A DNA stretch of 57,151 nt from positions 1 to 57,151 of the forward strand of contig DATMQA010000199.1 in assembly GCA_035566895.1 (NCBI GenBank), in the 5' to 3' direction. The DNA is from DATMQA01 sp035566895 (GTDB lineage: Bacteria; Verrucomicrobiota; Verrucomicrobiia; Limisphaerales; UBA8199). The position numbers and the translations under genes were made by a program. Positions 14,689-24,620 of the stretch are shown piece by piece (the first letter of the stretch is position 1; every line of letters begins with the position of its first letter). The notes beneath the pieces are model-generated. The model ran no database searches. It was not told the origin of the DNA and saw only the letters and a list, made by a program, of their open reading frames with translations.

Positions 14689-17631
14689 CTATCTACCTCT
14701 GAGATCAGCCCCAGTCGTGACGTAATCAAGCAGGTCGGCCATATCTTGCGGCGAAAGTCCCTCTTCCAAACCGACGGGCATAAAGGACCAGGAGCGGGCC
14801 TCGATGGCTTGCAGGTTCAGCCGCGGCCAAACCGCCCGCGTGCCGTCCAACTGGCGCAAGGTGATGGCGGCGAGGCTTTCATCTTCCTTGATGCCGATTA
14901 AACTCTCGCCTGCCTGGGTCTCGGCTGTCCAGGGCGCATACGTCGGCGCCACCACAGCGTTCGGCTCGACAATCGCTTCGAGGAGTTTCTCCTTGCCCAT
15001 GAACCTGGCGGCCGTCAGGTCCGGGCCCAACGGCTGGATGTTGCCGTGGGCCTGGTGACAGCTCGCACATCGTGCCGAAAAGATTGCCTGGCCGTGGTCA
15101 GCGGTGCCGGCCAGGCGCAGCGCGGATTTGTATTGGTCGAGGGTTTCGGGTCGATGGACGGGCACCGGGCCAAAAAGCCGCACGGCACGCTGGCTGATCG
15201 CAGAATCGTGGTGTGTCCGGAGAAAGTTCTTCTGGGTCGAGGAGAAGTCGGCGGGGGAAATCCTGCCGTCTTCAATCGCCGCCAGCAAGGCGGGGAGCCG
15301 ATCATTGCGAGACAGCAGGGCGCCAATGGCTTGATTTCGCATCTGGAGGGCCAGGGCCGGCAGTCGTTTCAGCAGTTCATTGAGCACATTGGGGTCGCCG
15401 TAACGTCCCAACACGGCCAGAGCGGCAGATTGAAGGCTGGCCGGCTGGCGCGGCTCGCACAGCAGCAGCAGCCAACTGCCAATGTCGGCAAAAGTGGAAG
15501 GGCTGACCCCCAGCAACCGGACGGCCTCCAACCGGGTCTGTTTGGACGCCTTTTCGTCGGCCATCGCCTCGAGCGCTTGCGAATAGAAGCGCGCGAGCCG
15601 TCCCGGTGAATCCACCAGCGCAAGCGAACTGTGTGTGCGGCGCAGGCCCTCGCCCAAAGTCGCCAGCAGCCCGAAGGCCTCGGTGCGCCCGAGAGCGGAC
15701 TGGTCGATGAAGTCCAAAACCTGAATCACCTCGTCCATCCGGCCCTTGGCCCCCGTCATGAGCGCAAGCTGGCGTAAAAACTCCGCGCTATCACTTCGAA
15801 ACCAGGCATCCCCCGCCAGAAGGACGAACAGGCTGCCCGCGCCCTCGGCCGTGGAACTCAAGGCGGCGTTTTGAATCCACGCGTTGCCGCGGTCACGGTT
15901 CAGGATTTCGGCCAACACGCGCGCTTTGTCCGGCCGCCTGATTTCGCCCAGGCTGAGCGCCAACTGATAACGCACCCGCAGCGCTGGGTCGCCCGCGAGG
16001 GGTTTGAGTTGGTCCCAGAGCGTGTCGGAAACCGCCCCGTCCCTGGCCAACCGTTCGCATAACGCGACGCTGTGCTCGCGCACGCGGTCATCCGCGTCCT
16101 GCAAGCCACTCACCAAATTGGCTTCCTGGAAGGCCGCGCAGCCCTCCAGGGCGTGGAGGGCGTGAAGGCGGGCGAGCGGGACCTTGGCGCGGTTGAGCAT
16201 GTTGCTCAGCAGCAGCACGGCCGCCGGGTCCTGCCGCTCGAACAAAAGCCGCGCGGCCGTATCCCGGTGCCAGCCATCTGGCTGCGCCAGGGAAGCGACC
16301 AAATCATAGGTCCTGGCCTTGCCAAGCTGCGGGAGCTTCGGGCGCCGGAAATTCTCCGGCACAATCCGAAAAATCCGGCCGCGCTCGTAGCCGTCCTGCA
16401 GGTCGGCGACATAGAGCACGCCATCGGGTCCGCAGATGACCTGGACCGGGCGAAACGCACTGTCCTTACAGAGCAGGAACTCGGTGTTCCGTTCATCCGC
16501 CGCCCGCTCGGCGAGCAACTCGAGGCCGTTTTCGCGCAGCACCGCGTGGTGAATTACGTGCGCATCCGGATCGGCGATGAACAAGCTGTTGAGGTAATTA
16601 GTGGGAAAGGCGCTCCCCCGGTACACCGCACAACCGTGGGCGTTGGTGAGCCAACCCGGCGCCAGCACTTTGGTTTCGAGCATCACCGCCGGCCCAAGCC
16701 GGTTGCCGCCTGTGGAACGGACGGTCCCGGGTTTGGGCGCGGTCATCGAAACAAAATGGAGAATCGGCGGTGCGGTACCGGCACAGTCGAGCATCTCGGG
16801 GAGCCTTGGGAAATAGGGGTTGCGCGCGGCGTACCGCGGTGCATACATGGCCAGCCGTAATGGGCGGATAAAATCGGATTCGAACCGCCGCCCGTCATTG
16901 TCGAAGCTCAAGCCGGACTGCGCGGGGCCGGCTTCCGGAAAAACCGCCGACGTGCGCGGGTCGAACGAGAAATCGCTGCCGGCCAGCGAGATGGAGTTGG
17001 CCAGCGGTCCGTTCGGGGCGGTGATGACACCGCCCAGGCCCGCGGTCGCGCCATGAATACGATTGTCGAGGCCCCAATTGAAATTGTTCAACACGGTTTG
17101 GGAATTGAGCGCGTTGGTGCCGCCGAAGCCGGTCAAAATGGTTCGTCGCACATCAACAACGCCATCGGCTTTGCTATCCTTGAGGTAGAGGATTTGCGAG
17201 GCGGTGGCCACGAAAATGCCGCCAGCATAGCAGGCCACCGCGGAAGGCCAGACCAGGTCTTCGGCATAGACCGTGCTGGAACGATAGGCGCCATCGGCCT
17301 CGACATCTTCCAGCAGCCGAATCCGGCCCAGGTGCGGAGTCGCTTCCTGGGGCTGGGCGGCATCGCGCATCTCGACGACAAAGAGCCGCCCGTTTTCGTC
17401 AAAAGCCATGGCCACGGGCGCAGTAACCATCGGCTCGACGGCGGCTAATTCCAGTCGAAAGCCAGGCTTAACTTGAAAAGAGCTCAGCACATTGGTAAGG
17501 ACCGTGTGGGTGACGCGGGCGGAATTGGTGGGCAAGGTTTCCGCTGCGGCAGCACAAAGCGCGAGCAAAAACCAGAAGGTCAGAGCGAGAAGGCATCCAA
17601 CCGATTTTGCGGCGCTGCGCGAAAGGCCCAT
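14689..17631 (-). CDS. PVC-type membrane-bound dehydrogenase/HEAT/cytochrome c protein
   Basis: 980 residues from ATG 17631 (MGLSRSAAKSVGCLLALTFW), which begins with a signal anchor; the frame is open 54 codons further but without signal-like content. After the export signal comes the beta-propeller of PVC dehydrogenases (PVAMAFDENGRLFVVEMRD, VRLLEDVEADG-type segments, QVICGPDGVLYVADLQDGYE). A long alpha-helical HEAT-like part follows (AVLLLSNMLNRAKVPLARLH, ALRVRYQLALSLGEIRRPDK, VLGRYGDPNVLNELLKRL). The C-terminal cytochrome c domain carries the heme motif CASCH (IFSARCASCHQAHG). Such proteins are exported and probably oxidise sugar-like substrates; the substrate is not known. This architecture is a strong marker for Planctomycetota/Verrucomicrobiota. 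Confidence 0.9.
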   Translation of the reverse strand: MGLSRSAAKSVGCLLALTFWFLLALCAAAAETLPTNSARVTHTVLTNVLSSFQVKPGFRLELAAVEPMVTAPVAMAFDENGRLFVVEMRDAAQPQEATPHLGRIRLLEDVEADGAYRSSTVYAEDLVWPSAVACYAGGIFVATASQILYLKDSKADGVVDVRRTILTGFGGTNALNSQTVLNNFNWGLDNRIHGATAGLGGVITAPNGPLANSISLAGSDFSFDPRTSAVFPEAGPAQSGLSFDNDGRRFESDFIRPLRLAMYAPRYAARNPYFPRLPEMLDCAGTAPPILHFVSMTAPKPGTVRSTGGNRLGPAVMLETKVLAPGWLTNAHGCAVYRGSAFPTNYLNSLFIADPDAHVIHHAVLRENGLELLAERAADERNTEFLLCKDSAFRPVQVICGPDGVLYVADLQDGYERGRIFRIVPENFRRPKLPQLGKARTYDLVASLAQPDGWHRDTAARLLFERQDPAAVLLLSNMLNRAKVPLARLHALHALEGCAAFQEANLVSGLQDADDRVREHSVALCERLARDGAVSDTLWDQLKPLAGDPALRVRYQLALSLGEIRRPDKARVLAEILNRDRGNAWIQNAALSSTAEGAGSLFVLLAGDAWFRSDSAEFLRQLALMTGAKGRMDEVIQVLDFIDQSALGRTEAFGLLATLGEGLRRTHSSLALVDSPGRLARFYSQALEAMADEKASKQTRLEAVRLLGVSPSTFADIGSWLLLLCEPRQPASLQSAALAVLGRYGDPNVLNELLKRLPALALQMRNQAIGALLSRNDRLPALLAAIEDGRISPADFSSTQKNFLRTHHDSAISQRAVRLFGPVPVHRPETLDQYKSALRLAGTADHGQAIFSARCASCHQAHGNIQPLGPDLTAARFMGKEKLLEAIVEPNAVVAPTYAPWTAETQAGESLIGIKEDESLAAITLRQLDGTRAVWPRLNLQAIEARSWSFMPVGLEEGLSPQDMADLLDYVTTGADLRGR

Positions 17632-17817
17632 GCCTTCATCATCGTTTAACCCTTCGCTTCGGGAAAGAAGGAAAAAGCCCCCTTGGTCTTCCTGGTGAGC
17701 GAGTTGCCCGCAGATGACGCAGACTGACGCAGATGAACAAGGAGTTGCACCAAACTTTTTGATTTGCGCCCCGTTTTCTTTTGAGTTTTCCAAGGTCCGC
17801 TCCCAAACTCACGTAGA

Positions 17818-18825
17818 ATGAAACCTGACCAACGCGGACCTCGGCCGACTCAAAATTCAGAATTAAGAACTAAAAACCCTCCCTTCTCCCGCCGCGAGTT
17901 TCTCACCACTTCCAGCCTCCTGATGCTCGCTGCCGCGGTGCCGGGCTGCAAAACCTCCGGAGCGCTCTCCGGTCGCGAGCCGATCATTGACATTCACCAG
18001 CACGTCAATTACTCCGACCGGCCCGATGAGGTCCTGCTGGCGCACCAGAAAGCGATGGGCGTTACGCGCACTATCCTCCTGCCGGCCGGCCGGCCGGTCA
18101 ACACCCCGTCCACTCATGACGGCCTCTCCAACGGTTTGCAGGCCCAATGCTTCGGCAACCAGGCCTGCTGCCGTTTGGCCAAAGTCCATCGCCGCAAATT
18201 CCTTTTCGGCGCCAACGAGGTTCCCGACCTGGACGATGCCGTTGAAGAAATCGAAAAGTACCTCAAGTTGGGCGGCGTGGTCATCGCGGAACAGAAGTTC
18301 GGGATCGATTGCGATTCGCCGGCAATGCAGGGAATCTATCAATTGGCGGCCGATTACCACGTACCAGTGCTCATGCATTGGCAACACGGCAGGTACAATT
18401 ACGGTTTTGAGCGGTTTTATAAAATGCTCGAACGATTTCACCAGACCACCTTTATCGGCCACGCTCAAACCTGGTGGGCGAACATCGACAAGAATCTCAC
18501 CGACCAGGCGGAACTTTATCCCAAAGGCAAAGTGACTCCCGGCGGAATCACCGACCGTTACCTGAGCGATTACCCAAACATGTTTGGCGACCTGTCTGCC
18601 AGCTCCGGTCTTAATGCGCTATCGCGGGACGAGGACCACGCCCGCGATTTTCTCCAACGGCACCAGGACAAATTGGTTTACGGCAGCGACTGCGATGATT
18701 GGGCCGGGACCGTGCCGCAGTGCCAGGGCGCCCGGACCATTGCGGCGGTGCGGCGGCTGGCAGCGAGCAAACAGATCGAACGCAAGTTGCTTTATCAGAA
18801 CGCAAGAAGAGTGTTCCGGATTTGA
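17818..18825 (+). CDS. Tat-exported amidohydrolase-family (TIM-barrel) protein
   Basis: 335 residues. The signal region carries a twin-arginine motif SRREFLTTSS followed by a hydrophobic stretch and a lipobox-like VPGC, so the protein is probably a Tat-exported lipoprotein. The barrel begins with metal-binding IDIHQHVNY (HxH), continues with VLMHWQHGRYN and TFIGHAQTWW and ends with the conserved aspartate in VYGSDCDDW, the pattern of amidohydrolase-2 enzymes (hydrolases or decarboxylases). Substrate unknown. Residues about 11-20 (TQNSELRTKN) in front of the twin-arginine motif are coded by an attcagaattaagaact word repeat, so the N-terminus looks extended by repeat DNA. The start is 24 nt from the preceding minus-strand frame. 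Confidence 0.8.
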   Translation: MKPDQRGPRPTQNSELRTKNPPFSRREFLTTSSLLMLAAAVPGCKTSGALSGREPIIDIHQHVNYSDRPDEVLLAHQKAMGVTRTILLPAGRPVNTPSTHDGLSNGLQAQCFGNQACCRLAKVHRRKFLFGANEVPDLDDAVEEIEKYLKLGGVVIAEQKFGIDCDSPAMQGIYQLAADYHVPVLMHWQHGRYNYGFERFYKMLERFHQTTFIGHAQTWWANIDKNLTDQAELYPKGKVTPGGITDRYLSDYPNMFGDLSASSGLNALSRDEDHARDFLQRHQDKLVYGSDCDDWAGTVPQCQGARTIAAVRRLAASKQIERKLLYQNARRVFRI

Positions 18826-18935
18826 GCCATAGGGGAAGAGTCCTCGCAGAAAGTTACTTGGGCGGGTGAGGGTCAAAGCTTGACCCGCAGCCTGGGTCCG
18901 GCGAAGCTATGCTCCCTTTGAATGTCGTTTTGCAG

Positions 18936-19856
18936 ATGAGTAACAAGCAAGTTTCGTCCCTTTTCCTGGTGTTGCTGCTGGTGGCAGGTGCCTCTGCCTC
19001 TCAAGCCGCCACCCGAAAAGCCACCCAACCGAGGGCCACAGGCCGCGGCGTCATCTCCCGCGACCCCTACCTGGGCGCTATCGTCGTGGATGCCGGGACA
19101 GGCAAAGTCCTTTTCGAGGACCAGGCCGATGCGAAGGGTTACCCGGCGAGCATACTCAAGTTGATGGACCTGCTCATCATTTTGGAGAAGGTCGACCAGA
19201 AACAGCTCTCTTTGCGCGACCCGGTCCCCGTCAGCGTCAAAGCTTCGCAAGCCAGCCCGTCGAAGGTGTGGCTGGACCCGAGGGAAACATTCACCATCGA
19301 GGAAATGCTTTATGCCCTGGTGGTACAATCGGCCAATGACGCGGCAGTAGCGCTGGCCGAAAAGCTCGGCGGTACGACTGACGGTTTCCTGGAGCTGATG
19401 AATAAAAGAGCGCGAGAATTAGGCATGACCAGCACGGTGTTCCACTCCGTGAATGGTCTGCCGCCAGCGCGCGGCCAACCTCATGACCTGACCACCGCGC
19501 GTGACCTTGTTCTCCTCTGCCGCGAATTAATTCTCAAACATCCCGAGGTCCTGCGCTACACCTCGACCCGGGAGCGAACCTTTCGTCCAAATGCGGGCAA
19601 AAAGACCGTGATCATGCGAACACACAATCATCTGCTCGGCCATCTTGAAGGCTGTGACGGGTTGAAGACCGGCTACATCGACCAGTCGGGTTACTCGATC
19701 GCAGTGACCGCGTCCCGCAGTGGGCGCCGGGTCATTGTGATCGTGCTCGACAGCGTGGATTCTCACACGCGCGACGCCAAGGCGGCGGAACTGGTCGCCA
19801 AAGGGTTTGCGGCACTCCCGGCCGGGCGGTTCACGACCACCGAGCCGAGGCGCTAA
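18936..19856 (+). CDS. D-alanyl-D-alanine carboxypeptidase (PBP5/6-like)
   Basis: 306 residues from ATG 18936, chosen because it begins with a clean signal peptide (MSNKQVSSLFLVLLLVAGAS); ATG 18909 would add nine residues. The serine peptidase S11 motifs are all present: SILK (S72, K75), SAN (132-134) and KTG (K244). The enzyme trims the terminal D-alanine of peptidoglycan stem peptides in the periplasm. The C-terminal PBP5 beta domain and amphipathic membrane anchor are absent, so it is a short, probably soluble form. A small hairpin (gggtcaa/ttgaccc at 18869-18885) lies upstream. No other wall gene is adjacent. Confidence 0.9.
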   Translation: MSNKQVSSLFLVLLLVAGASASQAATRKATQPRATGRGVISRDPYLGAIVVDAGTGKVLFEDQADAKGYPASILKLMDLLIILEKVDQKQLSLRDPVPVSVKASQASPSKVWLDPRETFTIEEMLYALVVQSANDAAVALAEKLGGTTDGFLELMNKRARELGMTSTVFHSVNGLPPARGQPHDLTTARDLVLLCRELILKHPEVLRYTSTRERTFRPNAGKKTVIMRTHNHLLGHLEGCDGLKTGYIDQSGYSIAVTASRSGRRVIVIVLDSVDSHTRDAKAAELVAKGFAALPAGRFTTTEPRR

Positions 19857-20039
19857 GGGCGTGGAACAGGAGTTTAATTTGCGAACGGGATTTGCGGTTT
19901 CGGACCTCTAATCGCCATCACCCCAGGTATTGGCCACCGAACCGTAAGGAAGCGGAGGCCGGAGGGGAATGAATCCAACTCGGGGCGGCATAGAAAGCTT
20001 TCCGCCCTTGGACAGGAGGATTATCCTGGAGCCCGGTCT

Positions 20040-20798
20040 ATGAAGGATACAGCCGTGGCCTCCGATGGTGATAGGTCTGTTCCGACGGACTCGCGCACGC
20101 CCGTTTTTCGGGTACGCGAGTTGGGGAAGGTCTATGGGACGGAGGCGGCCGAAGTGCGGGCGCTGTCGGGGGTGGACCTGGATCTTTACGAGGGGGAATT
20201 GATCGTGTTGCTCGGGCCGTCCGGCAGCGGCAAAACCACGCTGCTCAATAACCTTGGCGGGTTGGACGTGCCGACATCCGGTGAACTCCGGTATCGGGGA
20301 ATGGACCTCACCGCCGCCAGTGAGAGCCAATTGACGCAATATCGGCGCAAAACAATTGGGTTTGTTTTCCAATTCTACAACCTGATTCCCAGCCTTACAG
20401 CGAGGGAAAACGTCGGTCTCATCACGGAAATCGCCCCTGACCCGATGCCACCGGAAACCGCGCTGGAAATGGTAAACCTGGGAGCACGACTCGACCATTT
20501 CCCGGCTCAGCTCTCGGGTGGCGAGCAGCAGCGTGTGGCGATCGCGCGCGCCATCGCCAAGCGGCCGGAAGTGTTGCTTTGCGATGAACCGACCGGCGCC
20601 CTGGATGTGCACACCGGGATCGTGGTGCTGGAAGCCATTCAACGGGTCAACCGCGAATTGAGGACCCTGACCGTGATCATCACGCATAATGCCGTCATGG
20701 CGGACATGGCCGACCGGGTGATTCATCTTTGCGACGGCCGGGTGCAGGACGTGCAGGCCAATGATACACGCGCGCCAGCCAGCAGTCTCAAGTGGTAA
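20040..20798 (+). CDS. ABC transporter ATP-binding protein (LolD/MacB class)
   Basis: 252 residues. Walker A GPSGSGKTT (59-67), Q-loop FVFQFYNLIPSLTA, signature LSGGEQQRVAIARA, Walker B VLLCDEPTGALD and switch histidine VIITHN are all intact. FQFYNLIPSLTARENV is characteristic of the LolD/FtsE/MacB subclass that drives FtsX-type permeases rather than importers. The N-terminal 20 residues are an unstructured extension. It is followed after 34 nt by the permease and then by an HlyD-type adaptor, forming a tripartite export or mechanotransmission unit. Confidence 0.94.
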   Translation: MKDTAVASDGDRSVPTDSRTPVFRVRELGKVYGTEAAEVRALSGVDLDLYEGELIVLLGPSGSGKTTLLNNLGGLDVPTSGELRYRGMDLTAASESQLTQYRRKTIGFVFQFYNLIPSLTARENVGLITEIAPDPMPPETALEMVNLGARLDHFPAQLSGGEQQRVAIARAIAKRPEVLLCDEPTGALDVHTGIVVLEAIQRVNRELRTLTVIITHNAVMADMADRVIHLCDGRVQDVQANDTRAPASSLKW

Positions 20799-20832
20799 TG
20801 TGCTATGAGGTCGAATAGTCCGTATAGGTCCG

Positions 20833-23199
20833 ATGCTTTCTCACCTTGACCGCAAGCTCTGGCGCGATTTGAGCCGCATGAAAGGTCAGGCGCTGGCCGT
20901 GGCGCTGGTCATGGCGTGCGGCCTGGCGATGATGGTGATGGCGCGCAGCCTCATTTACTCGCTGGAATCCACGCGAAGGGAGTATTACGAGGCGAACCGG
21001 TTTGCGGAGGTGTTCGCCCAACTCAAGCGCGCGCCCAACTCCATCGCGGCGCGAGTCGCTGAAATTCCTGGGGTAGCCACGGTGCAAGCAGGCATTTCCT
21101 CCCAGGTCACGCTGGACATTCCCGGCCTGGACGAGCCCGCCAGCGGGAATGTGCGCTCAGTTCCGGATTTTGGGCTGCCTGAACTCAACCGCCTGTTCCT
21201 GCGCTCGGGCCGCTGGCTAGCGCCGGGCAGCCGCCGGGAAGTGCTGGTCGGGGAAGCATTTGCCGAGGCCAACCACCTGCAGCCCGGCAATACCATTGCG
21301 ATGCTGCTCAACGGCCGGCGCCAGGAGTTTCAGATTGCAGGCATTGTGCTCTCGCCGGAGTTCGTCTTCGAGTCCCGGCCCGGCGCGGCGCTGCCGGACA
21401 ACCGGACCTACGGCATCTTTTGGATGCCTTACAAAGAACTGGCAACAGCCCTGGATTTGGATGGCGCTTTCAATTCTTTGTCACTCACACTTGCCCCGGG
21501 CGCTTCCGAGATCCGCATCATTGCGGCGCTGGACGTGCTGCTGACCCCCTATGGCGGGCGCGGCGCGTATGGGCGGGCCGACCACCCCTCCCATATCCGT
21601 GTCTCGGACGAGATTCGCGTGCAACAGATTCTTTCGGTCGGCTTCCCGCTGGTGTTTCTGAGCGTGGCGGCGTTCATGACGAACGCAGTCCTGACGCGGC
21701 TGCTGGTGTTGCAACGAGAACAAATCGCAATTCTGAAGGCCTTCGGCTTTACGGACCGGCAAATCGTCATGCACTATCTGAAGTTTGCGTTTGTGATGGT
21801 GGCCGGCGGCACGCTCCTGGGCGGGGTAGGCGGAGTGTTGTTGGGCCGGCGGCTTGTCCTGCTCTATCACCAATTCTTCCGCTTTCCGGACTTATCATTT
21901 CGGCTGGATCAAACGGCTTTCCCGCTGGCGTTGCTGGTCAGCGCCGCAGCCGCTACGGCCGGCGTTTTCGGCGCGGTGCGCAGGGCCGCGCGCCTGCCGC
22001 CCGCCGAGGCGATGCGCCCGGAACCGCCCGCCAATTACCGGCCCGCGCTGATCGAACGGACCGGGGCGGCGCGGCTTCTTTCTCACAGCTTCCGCATTGC
22101 GGTGAGAAACCTGGAACGCCGTCCGGTTCAGGCCTTGTTCACGGTGGCGGGCCTGGCGCTGGCGACCGGCATTCTCATTGTGCCGAACTGTTTTCGGGAC
22201 GGTGTTGCCGAAATCATGGATTTCCAGTGGGATCTCGTCCAACGGCAGGACCTGAGCGTTGGCTTGGTCGAGCCTGGAGGAGCCCAGGCGGCTCATGATT
22301 TTGCCCGCTTGCCGGGGGTGTTGAACGTCGAACCGATGCGGCACGCTTTCGTGCGCGTGAGTTATGGCACGCAACGCCGCCTGTTGGCGCTCCAAGGCCT
22401 GCCCCGGAACGGAGTGCACAATCGCGTTGTGGACGAATCCTCTCATCCGATCGAACTGCCGCAGAACGGGCTGGTGATTTCGGCGAAACTCGCCGAAGCG
22501 CTGGGCGCGAGAGTGGGAGAGGACCTGATAGTGGAGGTGCTGGAGGGCAAGCGGCCGGTGCGCACGGTGCGCCTGACGGGGTTGGCCGAGGATTTCGCTG
22601 GTGTGGCGGCCTACATGGACTTGCACGCCCTGAACCGTTTGCTCGAAGAGGGCGACGTCATCAGCGGGGCGACCTTCACCATCGATGCTGCTCGCCGAAC
22701 CGAGTTCCTGCGCGCCTTGAAAGGCATCCCCCGAGTGAGCTGGCTGGCGATCAAGAATTCGCTGCGTGAAAATTTCCGCCAGACCACCGCCGCCAGCATC
22801 GGTATTATTCAAACGATTTATCTTGTCTTCGCCACGGTGGTCGCTTTCGGCGTGGTCTATAACAACGCCCGCATTTCGCTCGCGGAACGAGCGCGGGAAC
22901 TGGCGACGCTGCGGGTCATTGGGTTTTCACGACGGGAGGTGGGTGCCGTGCTGGTCACCGAGCTGGTGCTCCTAGCGCTGCTGGCCGTACCGCTGGGCCT
23001 GTTATTGGGGACCGGTTTTGCCGCCGGGATTCTCAAGGAAGTAAACACCGAAACCGTGCGCGTGCCGCTGGTGCTGACCACCAGCAACTACGCCTTTGCC
23101 GTGCTGGTGGTGACGATCGCTTCGATTCTGTCCGGCTTGCTGGTTCTGCGAAAGCTTAACCAGCTCGACCTCGTCGGCGCGTTAAAGGCACCCGAATGA
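20833..23199 (+). CDS. ABC transporter permease with two FtsX domains
   Basis: 788 residues. An N-terminal membrane helix (LAVALVMACGLAMMVMARSLI) is followed by a periplasmic MacB-PCD-like domain, a first FtsX block (SVGFPLVFLSVAAFMTNAVL, EQIAILKAFGFTDRQIV), a second periplasmic domain, and a second FtsX block (QTIYLVFATVVAFGVVYNNA, ARELATLRVIGFSRREVGAVL) with a terminal helix. The repeated helix-loop-helix ending in LKAFGF/LRVIGF is the coupling region for the ATPase. The layout is that of permeases exporting lipophilic compounds, lipoproteins or peptides. Cargo unknown. Confidence 0.92.
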   Translation: MLSHLDRKLWRDLSRMKGQALAVALVMACGLAMMVMARSLIYSLESTRREYYEANRFAEVFAQLKRAPNSIAARVAEIPGVATVQAGISSQVTLDIPGLDEPASGNVRSVPDFGLPELNRLFLRSGRWLAPGSRREVLVGEAFAEANHLQPGNTIAMLLNGRRQEFQIAGIVLSPEFVFESRPGAALPDNRTYGIFWMPYKELATALDLDGAFNSLSLTLAPGASEIRIIAALDVLLTPYGGRGAYGRADHPSHIRVSDEIRVQQILSVGFPLVFLSVAAFMTNAVLTRLLVLQREQIAILKAFGFTDRQIVMHYLKFAFVMVAGGTLLGGVGGVLLGRRLVLLYHQFFRFPDLSFRLDQTAFPLALLVSAAAATAGVFGAVRRAARLPPAEAMRPEPPANYRPALIERTGAARLLSHSFRIAVRNLERRPVQALFTVAGLALATGILIVPNCFRDGVAEIMDFQWDLVQRQDLSVGLVEPGGAQAAHDFARLPGVLNVEPMRHAFVRVSYGTQRRLLALQGLPRNGVHNRVVDESSHPIELPQNGLVISAKLAEALGARVGEDLIVEVLEGKRPVRTVRLTGLAEDFAGVAAYMDLHALNRLLEEGDVISGATFTIDAARRTEFLRALKGIPRVSWLAIKNSLRENFRQTTAASIGIIQTIYLVFATVVAFGVVYNNARISLAERARELATLRVIGFSRREVGAVLVTELVLLALLAVPLGLLLGTGFAAGILKEVNTETVRVPLVLTTSNYAFAVLVVTIASILSGLLVLRKLNQLDLVGALKAPE

Positions 23200-23264
23200 G
23201 CAGCTCAACCTGTCATACCGCAGCCCGGCCAGAAACGGCGCCCGGGAACCACTTGCGGGGTTTT

Positions 23265-23355
23265 GGATTTTTGATTTTTGATTTGCGATTGCCGGCAGCA
23301 ACCGGTCATCTGATCTTCCGATCAAAAATCGAAAACCAAAAACCAAAAATGCACC
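23265..23355. repeat. gatttttgattttcg inverted pair between permease and adaptor genes
   Basis: ggttttggatttttgattt at about 23267-23285, with more units to 23295, faces gatcaaaaatcgaaaacc and further units at about 23320-23350. The arms share vocabulary and are roughly complementary, so the intercistronic RNA could fold. The same word family occurs inside the mosaic gene at 36361-36395, 36608-36640 and 36718-36746. Confidence 0.7.
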
Positions 23356-23368
23356 CGCCGGTTTGCCA

Positions 23369-24553
23369 ATGAACCCAGCCACAACTCCACGCGTTCGTCG
23401 TTGGCTGCCCTACCTCGGCGCCTTGATCCTCATCGGGCTTATCATCGCCGGGCTTTGGCCAAAGCCGGTTCCGGTCGAGACCGCCCGGGCCACGGTTGGC
23501 GCGATTCGCGCCACCGTCAACGAGGAAGGCAAGACCCGCATCAAGCAGCGCTATTTGATTTCTGCGCCGGTCGCAGGCCAATTGCGCCGTATTCCTTTCA
23601 AGGCCGGTGCGGTGGTCAAAGCCGGCGAAACCGTGCTGGCAGTTATCGACCCGCTTGCGCCCACGCTGCTGGACGCGCGCACGCGCACGACGGCTGAAGC
23701 CAGACGCGACTCGGCCGCCGCCAATCTCGAAAAGACAGGGTTTTCGCACGTTTTTGCCGCCAGCGAGCTGCGCCGGTTCGAAAAACTCTATGCGGATAAA
23801 ACCGTGTCGGTCCAGGAACTGGAGACCGCTCAAATGCGAGAGGCGACCGCCGCGAAGGAAGAAGCGGCGGCCCAAAGTGCCTTGCGCCAGGCGGAAGCCG
23901 AGCTGGCCGAGTTCAGCTCCCCGAATGCGGCTGCGACCAACACGCTCTGTCCGCCAACTGAGGTCAAAGCACCTGTCAATGGCCGGGTGTTGCGCGTGTT
24001 CGAAGAGAATGCGCGGGTCGTATCAGCGGGCACTCCGTTGGTGGAGGTAGGCGACCCGACAGAATTGGAGGTAGTGGTGGAAGTGCTCTCGCGCGACGGC
24101 GCAGCCATTCCGCCGGGCGCCAAGGTCGAATTCGACCATTGGGGTGGAACCGAACCGTTGCTCGGCCAGGTCCGGTTGGTGGAACCGGCTGCCTTTACCA
24201 AGGTTTCCGCACTGGGTGTCGAGGAACAGCGGGTCAACGTGATTGCGGATTTAACCACCCCTCCCGAACAGAGGCGAAATGTGGGCGATAACTTCCGGGT
24301 CGAGGCTAGAATCATCATTTGGGAGACCGACAACGCCCTTAAGGTGCCGGCCGGCGCGCTGTTTCGGCGGGGCGAAGATTGGGCGGCGTTTGTCGTGGTT
24401 GAAGGTCGCGCCCGATTAAGAGTGGTCAAGGCCGGTCGCTCGAGTGGGACCGAGACACAGATTCTGGTGGGCCTGAAAGAGGGCGAAGAGGTTGTCCTTT
24501 ATCCTGGAAGCCGGGTGCAGGACGGGCAACCGGTCAAACAGATCAAAATTTAG
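23369..24553 (+). CDS. HlyD/RND-type periplasmic adaptor
   Basis: 394 residues from ATG 23369; a TTG two codons upstream is less likely. A single N-terminal membrane helix (YLGALILIGLIIAGLWP) anchors the protein. The lipoyl half-motifs (RYLISAPVAGQLRRIPFKAG and VKAPVNGRVLRVFEENARVV) flank an alpha-helical hairpin with ASELRRFEKLYADKTVSVQE. The beta-barrel and membrane-proximal domains follow (LEVVVEVLSRDGAAIPPGAK, GVEEQRVNVIADL, ALKVPAGALFRRGEDWAAFV). It couples the inner-membrane permease to an outer-membrane exit duct, which is not encoded here. Confidence 0.92.
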   Translation: MNPATTPRVRRWLPYLGALILIGLIIAGLWPKPVPVETARATVGAIRATVNEEGKTRIKQRYLISAPVAGQLRRIPFKAGAVVKAGETVLAVIDPLAPTLLDARTRTTAEARRDSAAANLEKTGFSHVFAASELRRFEKLYADKTVSVQELETAQMREATAAKEEAAAQSALRQAEAELAEFSSPNAAATNTLCPPTEVKAPVNGRVLRVFEENARVVSAGTPLVEVGDPTELEVVVEVLSRDGAAIPPGAKVEFDHWGGTEPLLGQVRLVEPAAFTKVSALGVEEQRVNVIADLTTPPEQRRNVGDNFRVEARIIIWETDNALKVPAGALFRRGEDWAAFVVVEGRARLRVVKAGRSSGTETQILVGLKEGEEVVLYPGSRVQDGQPVKQIKI

Positions 24554-24620
24554 TCCTGCGGGTGGCGGAAGCAGGGCATCCCGCACTTGGAGAAACCCTG
24601 GCATGTAGTATAACTCCTGT

